Positions 1 through 10,794 of a stretch of DNA of 64,000 nucleotides are shown piece after piece (within the stretch, counting starts at the first letter, position 1; each line of letters opens with the position of its first letter). The stretch is taken from the NCBI GenBank assembly GCA_963921195.1, contig OY992537.1:79528535-79592534 (forward strand), given 5' to 3'. The position numbers and the translations under genes were made by a program. The DNA is from Pegoplata infirma (taxonomy: Eukaryota > Arthropoda > Insecta > Diptera > Anthomyiidae). The notes under the pieces were generated by a model. The model worked only from the letters and a program-made list of their open reading frames with translations. It did no database searches and was not told the DNA's origin.

Positions 1-424
1 TATTTTTTTTTTAATGGTTGGAGAAAGATGAATATGATTTGAATTAAGTTATTCTTCCAATATAATTTAATAGATCAAAGGTTTGGAAGCCCATTTTAGA
101 GGGCATGAAATTTTTAAAAGACTTTTTCGGTAAAAATATTTGACTCAGAATACACACTCAAAAAATTATAACATTAACTGTTTGAAGTTTATTTAAAAAG
201 CTTTACGTTTTGTCGTTTTTAAAAGAAAAAACATTTGTTCAATGTTCAGTTTTTTTAAATGACTATTTCTGTTCTTTGTTTCAAAAATAATAGGGTAAAA
301 TAAAAAAAAAATGTAAGTGTTTTTGAGCCAAAATTGTACAAACAAAAAATTGAATTTCTAAAAATTTCTGGTATTTCTCATACCGGTTTCAAACACCCCA
401 GTTAGTGTTATCATCAGTAGGATT
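1..424. other. AT-rich non-coding stretch with no gene
   Basis: No credible coding sequence is visible. The right part (about 380-430) is repeated in inverted orientation at 40045-40105, sharing the string AACACTAACTGGGGTGTTT on one strand, so at least this part is dispersed repeat. The stretch ends next to GTCGCACAGTG at 431-441, which looks like a transposon terminus whose partner would lie outside the window or further inside it. Confidence 0.6.
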
Positions 425-2245
425 TTAAATGTCGCACAGTGATTCGTTCCCATATATCGAGTGGGAAAAAATAGAATATTGGTCACAGAATTCTGAAATT
501 TGGTACACAAGCATTTAATTATCTAATCAAGAAAAAAACGAGTTTTTGGAAAAATCGGAGCAAGGACATGCCTACCCCCCCATATATCCTGAAATTTAAA
601 TATGTGATTAAAACTACAAAAATGGTCACAAAATTCCCAAACTTTGTCAATGTTACCAATTTTGATATAGTATTTTATGTGTTAATTTTTTTCGAGATTA
701 AAGCAAGGACTCGTGTGGCTGCCATATATCCTTTTTCTTAAAAAAAATTGTAAATCGCTCAAAAATTACTCGATACCCTTGAAATAAAAATTTGAATAAG
801 TGATGTCAATGTGTGTGCCAAATTTCGCTGAAATCGGTTCTGTAAAACAAAAGTTATTTATATATCGTCGAACTATATTCAATAAATACCAACTCTAAAA
901 AGCTTACTGTTCAGGAGAGCTAAAAAACTAGTTATTTCGCATATTATTGTAACAAAAAACAAAGTACCTTCCATAAGATGGTTTAAATATTCTAAATAAT
1001 TTTTACATATGCCAAAAATTTTATATTTTGCATTTGTTTGCGTATTTTTGAGAGATGGCATTTATTACTATATCAAAAAACAAATATTTTTTTAGAGTTG
1101 GCATATTTTGTCGGAAAATAAAAATACATTTTTTTTTTTGAAAAATTTTTATATTTTTTTTTTTTTTTTGGTTTTTGTTATCCTTAGTACGGTAATTGCA
1201 AAAACTGAAAAAAAAAAATTAAAAATCTTTGGATATTTTTAAAAGTTACTAGCTCCGAAAGCCTTTTAATCTCAGGGTGGTCAACTTTGGCACTCTATAA
1301 CTCACGCTGTGTTGTAATAGGGTCACTCCAAACTAGCTATTTTGAGAGCTTATATCATTGACTTTATTTGCCCCACGCATAATGTTTCAATCTGATAAAT
1401 AGTTTGAAAGTTACATAAATATTAGCAATTTTTTTTTTTTGCAAACACTATTTACCGATATTCGCAAAATGGCAATATCTCGAGAACCAGTCATTAGATA
1501 TCAAAATCTTTACAAGATTCGTGTTCAGCATGGCAAATGCAATAAGAAATGTGATATAATTTTTTTTAAAAATTTTTTTTGAAAATTTTTTGGAAATTTA
1601 CAATGGGAGTTGGCATTTATTTTCACCAAGAAAATATGTACTTTGAGTTAGCAGAATAACAAAAATGGATGTAAAACGACAACAAATTATTTTTTTGCTC
1701 TGAAATTTTTATGACAGATAGGTATTACATAGGGGAGCTATTTGCCATCGGAAACTCATTTCGGTCAAATTTGAGTTGGCATATTTTGAATATAGGTTCA
1801 CGATATCCTTTTTAAAAACTGCAATAAAGTGTTAATATAGTTTAATCACAAAAATAAAATAGAAAGAGTTGTCAACGATTTTCCAAATCTGGTACGCAAG
1901 CACAAAATTAATTAATAGAAAAAAAAAAATAAAAATTTTGAGTAAATCGGTCGAAGGACATTTGTACCTGTCGTATATCCTGAAATTTAAAAGTGGAGTT
2001 TTAGCCACAAAACTTGATATAAAATTACTTAACTTAGTTATTGTCTTTAAAATTTAGATAACCATCGACGTACAACATTTGTATTTTAATCTGAGCAAGG
2101 ACTCGCGTGGCTAATGTAACTATTTTAAAAATCTTTCAATTGCTATCAAATTTTTAATATAGATTAGATCAAATAACGTTAATAGGTGTGCCAAATTTCG
2201 TTGAGTTACTTGCGGTAACAAAAAAGCTGTTAATATATCCTTTTT
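425..2245. repeat. Degenerate tandem-like repeat, ~150-bp units, interrupted by a TIR element
   Basis: Units share the phrases ATATATCCTGAAATTTAAA, GGTCACAAAATTC, GCCAAATTTCG and AGCAAGGACTCG in the same order. They can be followed at about 430-590, 590-730 and 730-870, then again at about 1795-1980, 1980-2110 and 2110-2245. Divergence between units is high, so this is an old array or the decayed inside of a larger element. No protein-coding potential is visible. The array is split by the element at 875-1793. Confidence 0.55.
875..1793. mobile_element. Non-autonomous TIR element with TTGGCAT termini
   Basis: The left end ATATTCAATAAATACCAACT and the right end AGTTGGCATATTTTGAATAT are imperfect inverted repeats of about 20 bp. 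The same terminal motif recurs internally, near 1088-1105 and 1607-1620, giving repeated sub-terminal blocks. The element sits inside the ~150-bp repeat, which continues on both sides and so supports a discrete insertion. There is no transposase frame; the 60-codon reverse-strand frame at 879-1061 is only the subterminal repeat. No superfamily is assigned because the target duplication is ambiguous. Confidence 0.5.
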
Positions 2246-2507
2246 TTAAATATAGTCAAAAATAGAAAAATTCCTAATAACTGCAAAAACAAAACATTCG
2301 CAACACTTATTTCCTGTTGCATTACGAAAATAAATTTATTCAAAATAAGTTTTAAGTAAACTCGTTTAATACTTGCTTTATTTCTATGTATATAACCCGT
2401 TAATAACAAAAAACTAAAAAAATTCTTTTTTTTGGGTACTTTAAATTTTAATTTTTTTTTTTTTAATGTTTTTCAAAAACTTAGTTATTTTTATTATTTG
2501 ATCGTAT
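2246..2507. repeat. AT-rich repeat unit 1, left part (interrupted by the LTR)
   Basis: The right part (about 2480-2503) contains CTTAGTTATTTTTATTATTT, matching 5874-5897 and 6232-6255. The matching continuation resumes at 4799 beyond the LTR. The unit is therefore one copy of a ~350-bp repeat split by the LTR insertion. The rest is T- and A-rich with no gene. Confidence 0.55.
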
Positions 2508-2607
2508 TGTAAAGTTGAAAGTCGTCCCTCGTTTTCGCCCACACTATTAGTAACTTTTTGATTTTGTTTTTTATATATTATGTATATTCTGAATAGTGAA
2601 TTGTTGA

Positions 2608-2785
2608 ATATTGTTTATAACAAGAAGTTATTTATATTCCTACTAATTTTATATACATATTAAATATGTATTTACTGATATTTTTTTATTACATATTGTG
2701 TATAACATGAAGTTATTTATTCTCGATTTATTTTATATCCATATTCAATATGTAGTACCGTTATTTCTTTTTATATTGAAATAAA
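2608..2785 (+). repeat. Two-copy ~87-bp direct repeat upstream of the LTR TATA box
   Basis: Two adjacent units share ATAACA(A/T)GAAGTTATTTAT and ATACATATTAAATATGTA-type segments. The first runs about 2608-2695 and the second about 2696-2785. The position just upstream of the putative promoter is where LTR elements often carry duplicated U3 blocks; an enhancer role is inference only. Confidence 0.5.
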
Positions 2786-2867
2786 AAGTTAAGTTCTCTA
2801 AACAGGTTTTCTCTCATCCCCAAAGAAATTCACCTCACCATATTCACCACCTGAAAAGCTTAAGAGG

Positions 2868-2912
2868 ACTATAAAAATGATAGTCATACCGACAAAAGGG
2901 GGCAGTCAGTCA
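2868..2912 (+). promoter_or_regulatory. Putative LTR promoter: TATA box plus initiator
   Basis: TATAAAAA starts at 2870 and an initiator-like CAGTCAGTCA starts at 2903. The spacing of about 34-38 bp is close to that of arthropod RNA polymerase II core promoters. The surrounding sequence is less AT-rich than the window average, so the TATA match stands out here more than elsewhere. Transcription start is inferred. Confidence 0.4.
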
Positions 2913-2954
2913 ACAGGGATGAACTTACAACCATCCCTCGATCGGTCCGAAGTG

Positions 2955-4500
2955 CCTAACAGGTTTTCGCGCGTGTGTTAGTAGTGAAACTAAGAGAAAT
3001 ACCTAAATAGGTCTCTCCCAAAGTGTTTTATTCGAAATAGTGTTTTATTATATTCTGAAATACCTAAACAGGTTTCTCGCGTGTGTTAACCAAGAAGTCT
3101 TGAGAAATACCTAAATAGGTCTCTCCCAAAGTGTTTTATTCGAAATAGTGTTTTATTATATTCTGAAATACCTAAACAGGTTTCTCGCGTGTGTTAATTT
3201 ACAAGGCTTGGAAATACCTAAATAGGTTCCTCCTAAAGTGTTTTATTCGAAATATCGTTTATTAATTCTGAATTACCTAAACAGGTTTCTCGCGTGTGTT
3301 AACCAATAAGTCCTGAGAAATACCTAAGTAGGTCTCTCCCGAAGTGTTTTATTCGAAATAGTGTTTTATTATATTCTGAAATACCTAAACAGGTTTCTCG
3401 GGTGTGTTAACCAAGAAGTCTTGAGAAATACCTAAATAGGTCTCTCCTAAAGTGTTTAATTCGAAATAGCGTTTTATTTATACTTTGAAATACATAAACA
3501 GGTTTCTTGCGTGTGTTAACAAAGAAGTCTGGAGAAATACCTAAATAGGTCTCTCCTAAAGTGTTTTATACAAAATATCGTTTATTAAATTCTGAAATAC
3601 CTAAACAGGTTTCTCGCGTGGGTCGACATAGAAATCTTGAGAAATCCATAAATAGGTCTCTCCTAAAGTGTTTTATTTGAAATAGCGTTTTATTTATACT
3701 TTGAAATACCTAAACAGGTTTCTCGCGTGTGTTAACAAAGAAGTCTGGAGAAATACCTAAATTGGTCTCTCCTAAAGTGTTTTACACAAAATATCGTTTA
3801 TTAAATTCTGAAATACCTAAACAGGTTTCTCGCGTGTGTCGACATAGAAATCTTGAGAAATCCATGAATAGGTCTCTCTTAAAGTGTTTTATTCGAAATA
3901 TCGTTACTAAATTCAGAAATACCTAAACAGGTTTCTCGCGTGTGTTAACGTAGAAGTCCTGAGAAATACCGAAATAGGTCTCTTCTAAAGTGTTTTATCC
4001 GAAATATCGTGTATAAAATACAGAAATACCTACGTAGGTTTCTCGCGTGTGTTATCCGAAGATCCCCACCTAAAGTGTTTGTCCGAAATCTGAACATCGA
4101 AGTCTTGAGGTATACTTAAACAAGTCTCTCCTAAAATACCAAAACAGGTTTTTGTCGCGAGTGTGCTCAAGGAATCTCGAAAAATACATAAATAGGTCTC
4201 ACCTAACGCGTCTGATCCAAAAATGCCGTCTTAACTACAGAACTACCTAACCAGGCTTCTCTTAAGGTGTGTTATCCGAAATCTCGTTTTATCTAACCCA
4301 GAGGGACCTCAATCGGATTCCCACGTACGTTATAATTAAATCGATAGAAATACCAAAACAGGGCTCTCCCGAAGTATTTATCGCAAATAGCGTTGTCCGC
4401 AACAGAAATCCCTAAATAGGCTTCCACGGCTGTTCCTAGAGAAGATCCGGAGAAATTCCTACATAGGTCGCTCCTGTAGGTTTTTCCGCGGAAGTCGGGG
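2955..4500 (+). repeat. Dimeric minisatellite inside the LTR, ~107-bp period, about 13 units
   Basis: Each unit has two related halves that both open with GAAATACCTAAA. One half continues ACAGGTTTCTCGCGTGTGTT; the other continues with TAGGTCTCTCC and AAAGTGTTTTATTCGAAATA. Successive AGGTTTCTCGCG blocks are 105-109 bp apart from about 2960 to 4040. Units then decay progressively to about 4500. The alternating order means the array grew by amplifying a two-part unit. It lies between the putative transcription start and the poly(A) signal, so it would be within R. The reading frames here are incidental. Confidence 0.85.
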
Positions 4501-4648
4501 TTCGGCAACCTACAAAGTACCTTTAACTGGCCCCTGGGAAATTATTATTATTACACTTTAATTTTAGTTTTATTTTAATTTCTATTGTCACTTTATCTTG
4601 TTAATTGAATTCCCTGAATTATAACCTTAGCTGTAAGAGAGAATCACC

Positions 4649-4654
4649 AATAAA
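4649..4654 (+). promoter_or_regulatory. Putative LTR polyadenylation signal AATAAA
   Basis: AATAAA lies about 140 bp before the LTR end, as expected for the R/U5 boundary when the element reads on the plus strand. In AT-rich DNA this hexamer is common, so the call rests on position relative to the TATA box and the LTR end. Confidence 0.4.
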
Positions 4655-4798
4655 CCATTTATATATCTTGGATTAAGAGCAATACCATTATAACTCGTCT
4701 TTTATTTCACTCTCCGTTCTGCGAATATAAATTTCTGAAACGACTCTGACCCCGCTGACTAACCCCAGCAACCAGAGGTAAACTCGTCGTTACAGTAT

Positions 4799-5064
4799 CG
4801 AAAACAGTCCAGGATGTTAAAAAAATCAATGAAAAATAATTTTTAAGTACGAACTTTTTTTATGTATCTCAAAAAAAAAAATTGATTTTGATTTGGGATA
4901 CCAACGAAAATCAAATACTGGTTTTAAAGCAAAATCGCCCACTGTATACTTATTTCATCTAATTTTTTACTATAAATTTATGGTATACAATACAATAAAT
5001 CCTTTTATATAAAAAAACACGAAAATGTTGATGTATTTTTTAAATTTATTTACAGTACGTAAAA
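4799..5064. repeat. AT-rich repeat unit 1, right part
   Basis: The sequence continues the repeat broken by the LTR. It shares ACGAACTTTTTTTATG with units 2 and 3, and TTTTAAAGCAAAA followed by CGCCCACTG-type sequence with unit 2. There is no coding potential. Confidence 0.5.
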
Positions 5065-5799
5065 TCCCAGCAAAACTTTGATTACCAAATAAGGTATAAA
5101 ATAAGGTATAGGATCTCTTATTTTATACATTGCAGCATTGATGATTTTAACAGGCGATGAGACTCAAAGTAATGCATCCACATTATCACAAAGAATACCA
5201 GTAAGGTATAAAATAAGTCATAAATTTATAACGAAGAATACGAGTAAGGTGTAAAATATATGATATTTTATAGGTTACCAGAAATGAAATAATATAGCAT
5301 ACCAGAAGATAATATATAAGGTGTTACGAGTAGTGAAAAAGTAATTTTTTATTAAATTTACTCACGTGATTGTAAGTGAGTGTAAGTAGATAAAATATGC
5401 TCGTGAGTGTCTGTCGTTAGAAATTTCCTGTCGTGAGCCCATCTCTAGTTTAAAATTATTCATTTTTCTATAAAATAATTATTTTTTATGTTATTGTAAT
5501 GCATTATGCATCCAATTATAAATAATACATTATTTCAAACTTTCAAATAATACATAATGTAACCAAATAGAAGTCATCCATGATTTAAGGTTTAGAAATT
5601 ACAAATATGAAATTCACTTTTTCCAATAATCATGCATTACGTATCAAATTATTAGTAATGCATTATTTTTCACTTGAAAATAATACGTTGTGGAACAAAT
5701 GTTTGGTAAGACATCATAAAATAATGCTACAAATAAGTTATATGCATTACCTGGTAATGTGTTATATAATCACTACCCATTACCAAAGTTTTGCTGGGA
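5065..5799. mobile_element. Non-autonomous TIR element, TCCCAGCAAAACTTTG ends
   Basis: The left end TCCCAGCAAAACTTTG (5065-5080) is the exact reverse complement of the right end (5784-5799). The element is inserted between repeat units 1 and 2. The inside is AT-rich with repeated AAGGTATAAAATA and TAATGCATTA motifs and no transposase. Elements with similar CCCAGCA ends lie at 49392-50367 and 52643-53121, suggesting one terminal family. No clear target duplication was found. The 97-codon frame at 5607-5900 crosses the right end and runs into poly(T), so it is not a gene. Confidence 0.65.
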
Positions 5800-6500
5800 T
5801 AAATAAAAAAAAAAATAATCCAATTTTAGATTTTTTTAAATTTTTTTTTTTTTTTTCAACTTCAAAAAAAAAACTTAGTTATTTTTATTTTTTGATCTAA
5901 AAAAACATAGTTAAAGCTACAAAAAAAATAAAAAACAAAAAAACTTTATTCACGAACTTTTTTTATGAGGGCCATTAAAATTTGGTGATTTTGGGGATTT
6001 TAGTAAAAGTCATAGATAACTTTTAAAGCAAAACGGCCCACGTACTGCATAATGTTTTTCTGTTTTTTTATTATAATTTTACAGAATACTTTATAATATA
6101 TCAAATTGTAAAGAAAAAATTCTTAATATTGGATTTTTTTAAAATATTTTTTCCATTAATAATATAGCTTTTGAAAAAAAATTAAATAAAGACACAAGCA
6201 AAATCTAACTTTTTTCCAACTTCAGACAAAAACTTAGTTATTTTTATTGTTTTGCCTTATAAACCATAGTCCGAGCTCTCGAAAAAGCGAAAAAAATATT
6301 TTTTTGAGTCACGAACTTTTTTTATGCATTCCATCAAAATTTGTCAATTTTTGGGGATTCGGTAGAAAAAATATAGATTTCAGAGCAATACAAAAATGTA
6401 TTTTAAGATTAATTCTAAAAAAATGCTAATACAACTTTTAGCAAATATATTTAAGTAACTTTTGCAAAAAAAAGTTCGTTGATTTCTTTAAAATTCGATT
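5800..6500. repeat. AT-rich repeat units 2 and 3, ~350-bp period
   Basis: Two tandem units share CTTAGTTATTTTTATT, CATAGT, CACGAACTTTTTTTATG and TTTGGGGATT in the same order (about 5830-6170 and 6180-6500). They match the interrupted unit 1 and serve as natural empty sites for the LTR insertion. Confidence 0.6.
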
Positions 6501-6849
6501 TTTCATAATTATTTTAGTAAACCTATAAAAATCAATTTTTAGGTTTTAACACAACAGCGTTGAATTTCCATACTTTAGCGCCCTCTTGTGGCAACATATG
6601 ACTTCTTAAAAATAAGAAAAGTACATATTTCTTTTAGTTCACTATTAAACTGTAAAATACAAAAAATCATCAACATTAAAGACATACTTTTTTTTTTGAA
6701 ACGAATCACTGTGCGACGGGGCCTTAAAGAGCGGGACCTTAAAAATCATTTTTCCATACAAACTAAAATTTTTTTTTTTTTTTGATTTTTATTTTTTTTG
6801 TTATTAATTATAATATTACTTGGTTAGCTTATTCACAACAAAAAATTTG
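6501..6849. other. AT-rich stretch with a CACTGTGCGAC terminus
   Basis: No gene is visible. AACGAATCACTGTGCGAC at 6697-6714 is the reverse complement of GTCGCACAGTGATTCGTT at 432-449. CACTGTGC-type termini also occur at 28822 (with its partner at 31368) and at 53590, so this is probably the end of a related transposon whose body is not resolved. Confidence 0.4.
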
Positions 6850-7290
6850 ATTTTGAAGGGATAAGGCTTTAGTTCTAAAAAAATTTTCGAAAAAAAAAAA
6901 ATTTAGAGCCTTTGGGGTCCTACAGAAAAATTTTAAAAATTTAAAATTTTTTTTTTTTTAGTTTTGACAAGCAACGGTTTTAGTTGTAATGTTGCTTTTA
7001 ATGACATATAATCATAAAAAAATATTATTCCTAGCTGTGACATCTTTATCGTATTCTAAAAAAGGGTAAAAAAATTATTTTTTTATGTTTTTCGATCCAC
7101 GATAAAGATGTCACAGACATGAATAATATTTTTTTTGAATATATATCATTAAAAGCAACATTACAACTAAAACCGTTGTTTGTCAAAACTAAAAAAAAAT
7201 TTTAAAAAAATTTTTACTGTAGGACCCCAACGGCTCAAAATTTTTTTTTTCGAAAAATTTTTTAGAGCTGAAATCCTTATCCCACAAAAA
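6850..7290. mobile_element. Foldback (long inverted repeat) element, ~440 bp
   Basis: Two arms of about 200 bp pair around a centre near 7070. Left-arm motifs GGGATAAGG, TTTGGGGTCCTAC, GCAACGGTTTTAGTTGTAAT and GATAAAGATGTCACA-type sequence reappear inverted in the right arm in mirrored order. Most of the element is arm, with a short A/T loop, so a transcript would form a long hairpin. No target duplication was identified. Confidence 0.65.
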
Positions 7291-8576
7291 TTAGTAATTT
7301 TGAATGGAAGCCCCCTTAGGAAGTGGAGAAAGGGTGTAGGTTTGTTCTGATAAAATGTTGGGGGAAAAAAGACATGGGGGTCGGTCATACATTTCCCGCT
7401 CTAGCTGGAACCATGCGAGCGCTAGAATATGATGTCCCCCTTTATAAACCCGTTTACATAAATAAACCAATTTCAAATTCTATAAAGTTAAATTTTTAAA
7501 GATATTTGATTTTAACTATTTATAAGTTTTCAAAGACACAAAAATTTAATAAATTTTTGTTATTTTGTAAGGCTTTATGTTTTTATATTTCATTAGAGTA
7601 TACTTCAATTTGGAAAAAAACCCATCATACACAGCTCAACAAACCAATATAAAATATATATATGGTTACTCAGACAAAGTTGAAAAAAATGCAACCATAA
7701 AATGTTTACTCTATCGTCATGAAAACATGTTTTGTGCAAGTTATGGAGAAGGTGAACAATTCAACAAATGTGAGAACACGAATTGTGATATGCATGTAAT
7801 ATATTTAGTTGTGCAAGCAGAAGATATTGGGGGCAATCTCGCGTAGTCGATAACGATCGAAATTCTATTCAAACGTGCGATTTTTAAATTTTTATTTCTG
7901 CCTTAAATTATACTTTGAAAAATGCAAGCTATTCTTATGTATTTTCAAATTCAAAGAAAGTAAGTAAATAAGTAATAAAGTTTTGATCGCGATATTTACT
8001 ATTCGTTATTTTTTTTTTAAGGAAAACGCGAAGTTTTTAGTTCGGAATTTTAAAGTGCAATTTTTAACAACAAAAACATTGAAATTGCAAAATATGAATT
8101 TTCATTTTTATTGCATTTTTCCGGCGGAATATTTTTAATCTAATAATTTATAATCTTAAATAATTTTTGTATCTCTCGTCGTTTTCGAGATAAGCTTAAA
8201 ATATCAATTTTTTGTTGATATTTTTGATTTTCGTCGAAATATAGTAGTAGGGCACCCAGATTTATAATCAGATTCACATTTAACTTGAAGTTAAAGTGGT
8301 ATTATTAGATGTCTTGATAGGTTTTCGTAGAGAATACAAAAATGCCTGCGAATTTTGTACTCTTGCCCAAAACATTAAATCATGATAATGTTTTGCGGTA
8401 GATTTGGGTGTACTTGCCAAAGCAAAGTTTTTTTTAGAAAAAATAATGTTATATTACTTTGCTATTCAATGCAAAAAAAATTGAAATATCAGTCGAGGAA
8501 CCCATTAAAAAACCAAAAGAGTTGTACATTTCGTAAGTGAGTGCAAAAATAAGTGCTAAAAAGTGTTTTTACATCT
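7291..8576. other. AT-rich stretch with no supported gene
   Basis: Contains a short GC-richer piece (7300-7440) and otherwise A/T-rich sequence. The 89-codon frame at 7577-7846 (plus) opens without recognisable domains and is followed by noncoding AT-rich DNA; its composition is ordinary for the window. I see no splice structure, repeat or RNA gene that I can support. Confidence 0.5.
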
Positions 8577-8627
8577 TGGAGAGTATAAAAGATTCGGCAC
8601 CAAAGAATATACCACTCTCACTTGTTT
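8577..8627 (+). mobile_element. Mini-me-type 3' tail only (truncated copy)
   Basis: GAGTATAAAAGATTCGGCAC followed by ACTCTCACTTGTTTT matches the conserved tail of the copies ending at 12568 and 13527. The right half of the terminal hairpin (GCCGAA) has been replaced by unrelated bases. No head, (TA)n or (GTCY)n region precedes it. Confidence 0.55.
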
Positions 8628-9600
8628 TATGTACATTTGATAAACAAATGGAAAATTTTTATGCGAAAAGCTTAGACTTGGTGAAAAAGTAATTTTTTTA
8701 AAAAAAATTCTTGTTTTTACGAAAAACACAATTATGTTAAAAAAAAAATAAATGAACCCAAAATTTTTGGTAAAAAAAAAATTTGATGAAAAAATGTTTT
8801 TGGTGAATTTTTTTGATGTAAAAAAAAATATGAAAAAATTTTTTTTTTTTTGATAATAAAAAATTTGATAAAAAAATTTAATGGAAAAAATTGATGAAAA
8901 AAATATGATAAAAAAAATATTATAAAAAAAAATTTTGATGAAAAAAAAAATTTTGATGAAAAAAAAAAATTACTGAAAAAAATTGATGAAAAAAAAAATT
9001 TGATGAAAAAAAAATTTGATGAAAAAAAAATTTTATGAAAAAAAAATTTGATGAAAAAAAAACTTTGATAAAAAAAAACAAAAAAAAAATGAAAGAATAT
9101 ACCACTCTCACTTGTTTTATGTACATTTGATAAACAAATGGAAAATTTTTATGCGAAAAGCTTAGACTTGGTGAAAAAGTAATTTTGTTAAAAAAAATTC
9201 TTGTTTTTACGAAAAACACAATTATGTTAAAAAAAAAATAAATGAACCCAAAAAAAAAAATGATGAAAAAAAATATATGAAAAAAATTTTTTTTTTGGTG
9301 AGAAAAAAACTGATAATAAAAAATTTGATAAAAAAATTTAATGGAAAAAATTGATGAAAAAAATATGATAAAAAAAATATTATAAAAAAAAATTTTGATG
9401 AAAAAAAAATTTTGATGAAAAAAAAAAATTTGATGAAAAAAAAATTACTGAAAAAAATTGATGAAAAAAAAATTGATGAAAAAAAAATTTGATGAAAAAA
9501 AAATTTGATGAAAAAAAAAAACTTTGATAAAAAAACAAAAAAAAAATGATAAAAAAAAAATAATGAAAAAAAAATTTGATGAAAAAAAAAACTTTGATAA
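8602..9600 (+). repeat. 490-bp tandem duplication
   Basis: The block starting AAAGAATATACCACTCTCAC at 8602 recurs at 9092, exactly 490 bp downstream. It remains nearly identical for about 150 bp through a unique, non-simple segment containing GCGAAAAGCTTAGACTTGG. The following A-rich minisatellite is similar but has expanded differently. The copies include the mini-me tail, so the duplication postdates that insertion. Confidence 0.8.
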
Positions 9601-9850
9601 AAAAACAAAAAAAAAAAAAATGATAAAAAAAAATAATGAAAAAAAATTGATGAAAAAAAAAATTGATAAAAAAAAAAATTTCTGAAAAAAAAAAATTTTA
9701 ATGAAAAAAAAAAATTTGATGAAAAAAAAATTTAATGAAAAATTGATGAAAAAAAATTTATGAAAAAAAAAAAAATTAAGAAAAAAAAAGTTTTATGAAA
9801 AAAAAAGTTTGATGAAAAGAAAAAAAATGATGAAAATTTTTTTTTTTTAT
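8700..9850 (+). repeat. A-rich minisatellite, GATGAAAAAAAAATTT-type units of ~13-20 bp
   Basis: Dozens of short units follow the pattern (T)TTGATGAAAAAAAA with variable A-run length. Purine/pyrimidine asymmetry is extreme: A-rich on plus, T-rich on minus. The reverse-strand frames at 8920-9219 and 9222-9608 are simply phenylalanine-rich translations of the T-runs. Length here is likely polymorphic and prone to assembly error. Confidence 0.85.
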
Positions 9851-10794
9851 GAAATTATGTTACTTTTTATTCACCAGCTGGTGAAAAACAGTTTTATTCA
9901 CCACGAGGTGAATTATTATCCAAGTTACAAACACAAGTTATTAACATTTTTGGTTTTAAGAAAATGAAAATAGTAATTCTTGTTTTCTTTTTCGTTAATT
10001 GTTAGCTTATATAGTCAAACTTAGGTGGCGTCCTGCAACTTTTTTAAAATTAGACACCAGCCTAAAAACATTATCATGTTAAAAAAAAAATCGATATGTC
10101 ATTGTCTCAATATTTATTTTATTTCAGAAAAAGATTAAAAAAATTCTTTATCTCCAATCGAATACGTACATTATAAAACGGATAAAAAATACAATACATA
10201 CAATTTTTTTTTAAGTTTAGTGAATTTTCACCAAATCAACTTTGACTTATTTTAGCGCGGTCATAGAGTTAACCGAATCAGCTTAACATTTTACCAGAAT
10301 ATAAAATTCTTAAAATTAAATTCGTTTGTTTTCTGATTGGGATACATTCATTTTGAATTCCAACTAAAAGTGACTATAACGCCCAAAACACTGTAAAAGA
10401 ATATCCGGTATTACCATTTTTTTTTTTTTAAATTCCATATTGCACCTAACATGAACGAACATATTATTGTGGCAGTTTTCACAAGTGCATAAATTGCAAC
10501 GCCATCTAAGTTACATTACAAATATACTTGAATAATACTCTTATGGTTTAGACAAGAAAAACTACTCATATATTTCGATACATACAGTGTGGGACGAAAT
10601 GGAATGCTTTAAATTATATTTTAAATAATTGAAGTTTGAGCTAAAATATATACCACTTAAGCTTTATAAAATTCTTAGTAATAATGTCCACTGTTATTTC
10701 CAATTTTTTACCTAGAGCTTCATTTTACTCTTAATTTAATAAAGAAATAAAATCAACGTTTAAACAAAGTTTTTAGATAGAGTTTTCAACAATC
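9851..10794. other. AT-rich stretch with no supported gene; possible Tc1-like end
   Basis: No gene is visible. A small inverted pair, CACCAGCTGGTGA and TTCACCACGAGGTGAA, lies at 9880-9912. TACAGTGTGGGACGAAATGG at 10585-10604 resembles the TACAGTG start of Tc1-like inverted repeats, but no matching opposite end was found, so it is not called as an element. Confidence 0.45.

Larger units (their letters stand above)
2508..4794. mobile_element. Solo LTR of a retrotransposon, 2,287 bp, with GTAT target duplication
   Basis: The sequence begins TGTAA and ends TTACA, a perfect short terminal inverted repeat of LTR type. It is flanked on both sides by GTAT (2504-2507 and 4795-4798), a 4-bp duplication typical of many Ty3/gypsy and BEL elements. 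Two related copies of the flanking repeat, near 5890 and 6250, run without such an insert and act as empty-site comparisons. Inside, in plus-strand order, are a duplicated ~87-bp AT block, a TATA box with an initiator-like CAGTCAGT, a long minisatellite and AATAAA at 4649. No gag or pol sequence is attached, so a solo LTR left by LTR-LTR recombination is the simplest reading. More than 2 kb is unusually long for an insect LTR. Family not recognised. Confidence 0.75.

Noticed and set aside
2955..4500. CRISPR-like array of ~107-bp spacing
   Set aside because: Intervening sequence is itself repeated, so there are no unique spacers; it is a dimeric minisatellite.
9222..9608. 128-codon reverse-strand frame rich in F and S
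   Set aside because: It is the translation of a T-rich minisatellite; no signal, domain or codon diversity.
8700..9850. CRISPR-like regularly spaced repeats
   Set aside because: Units are simple A-rich repeats without conserved repeat/unique spacer alternation, in a eukaryotic context.
10574..10620. Tc1-like terminus TACAGTGTGGGACGAAATGG
   Set aside because: No inverted partner within a plausible distance; not called as an element.
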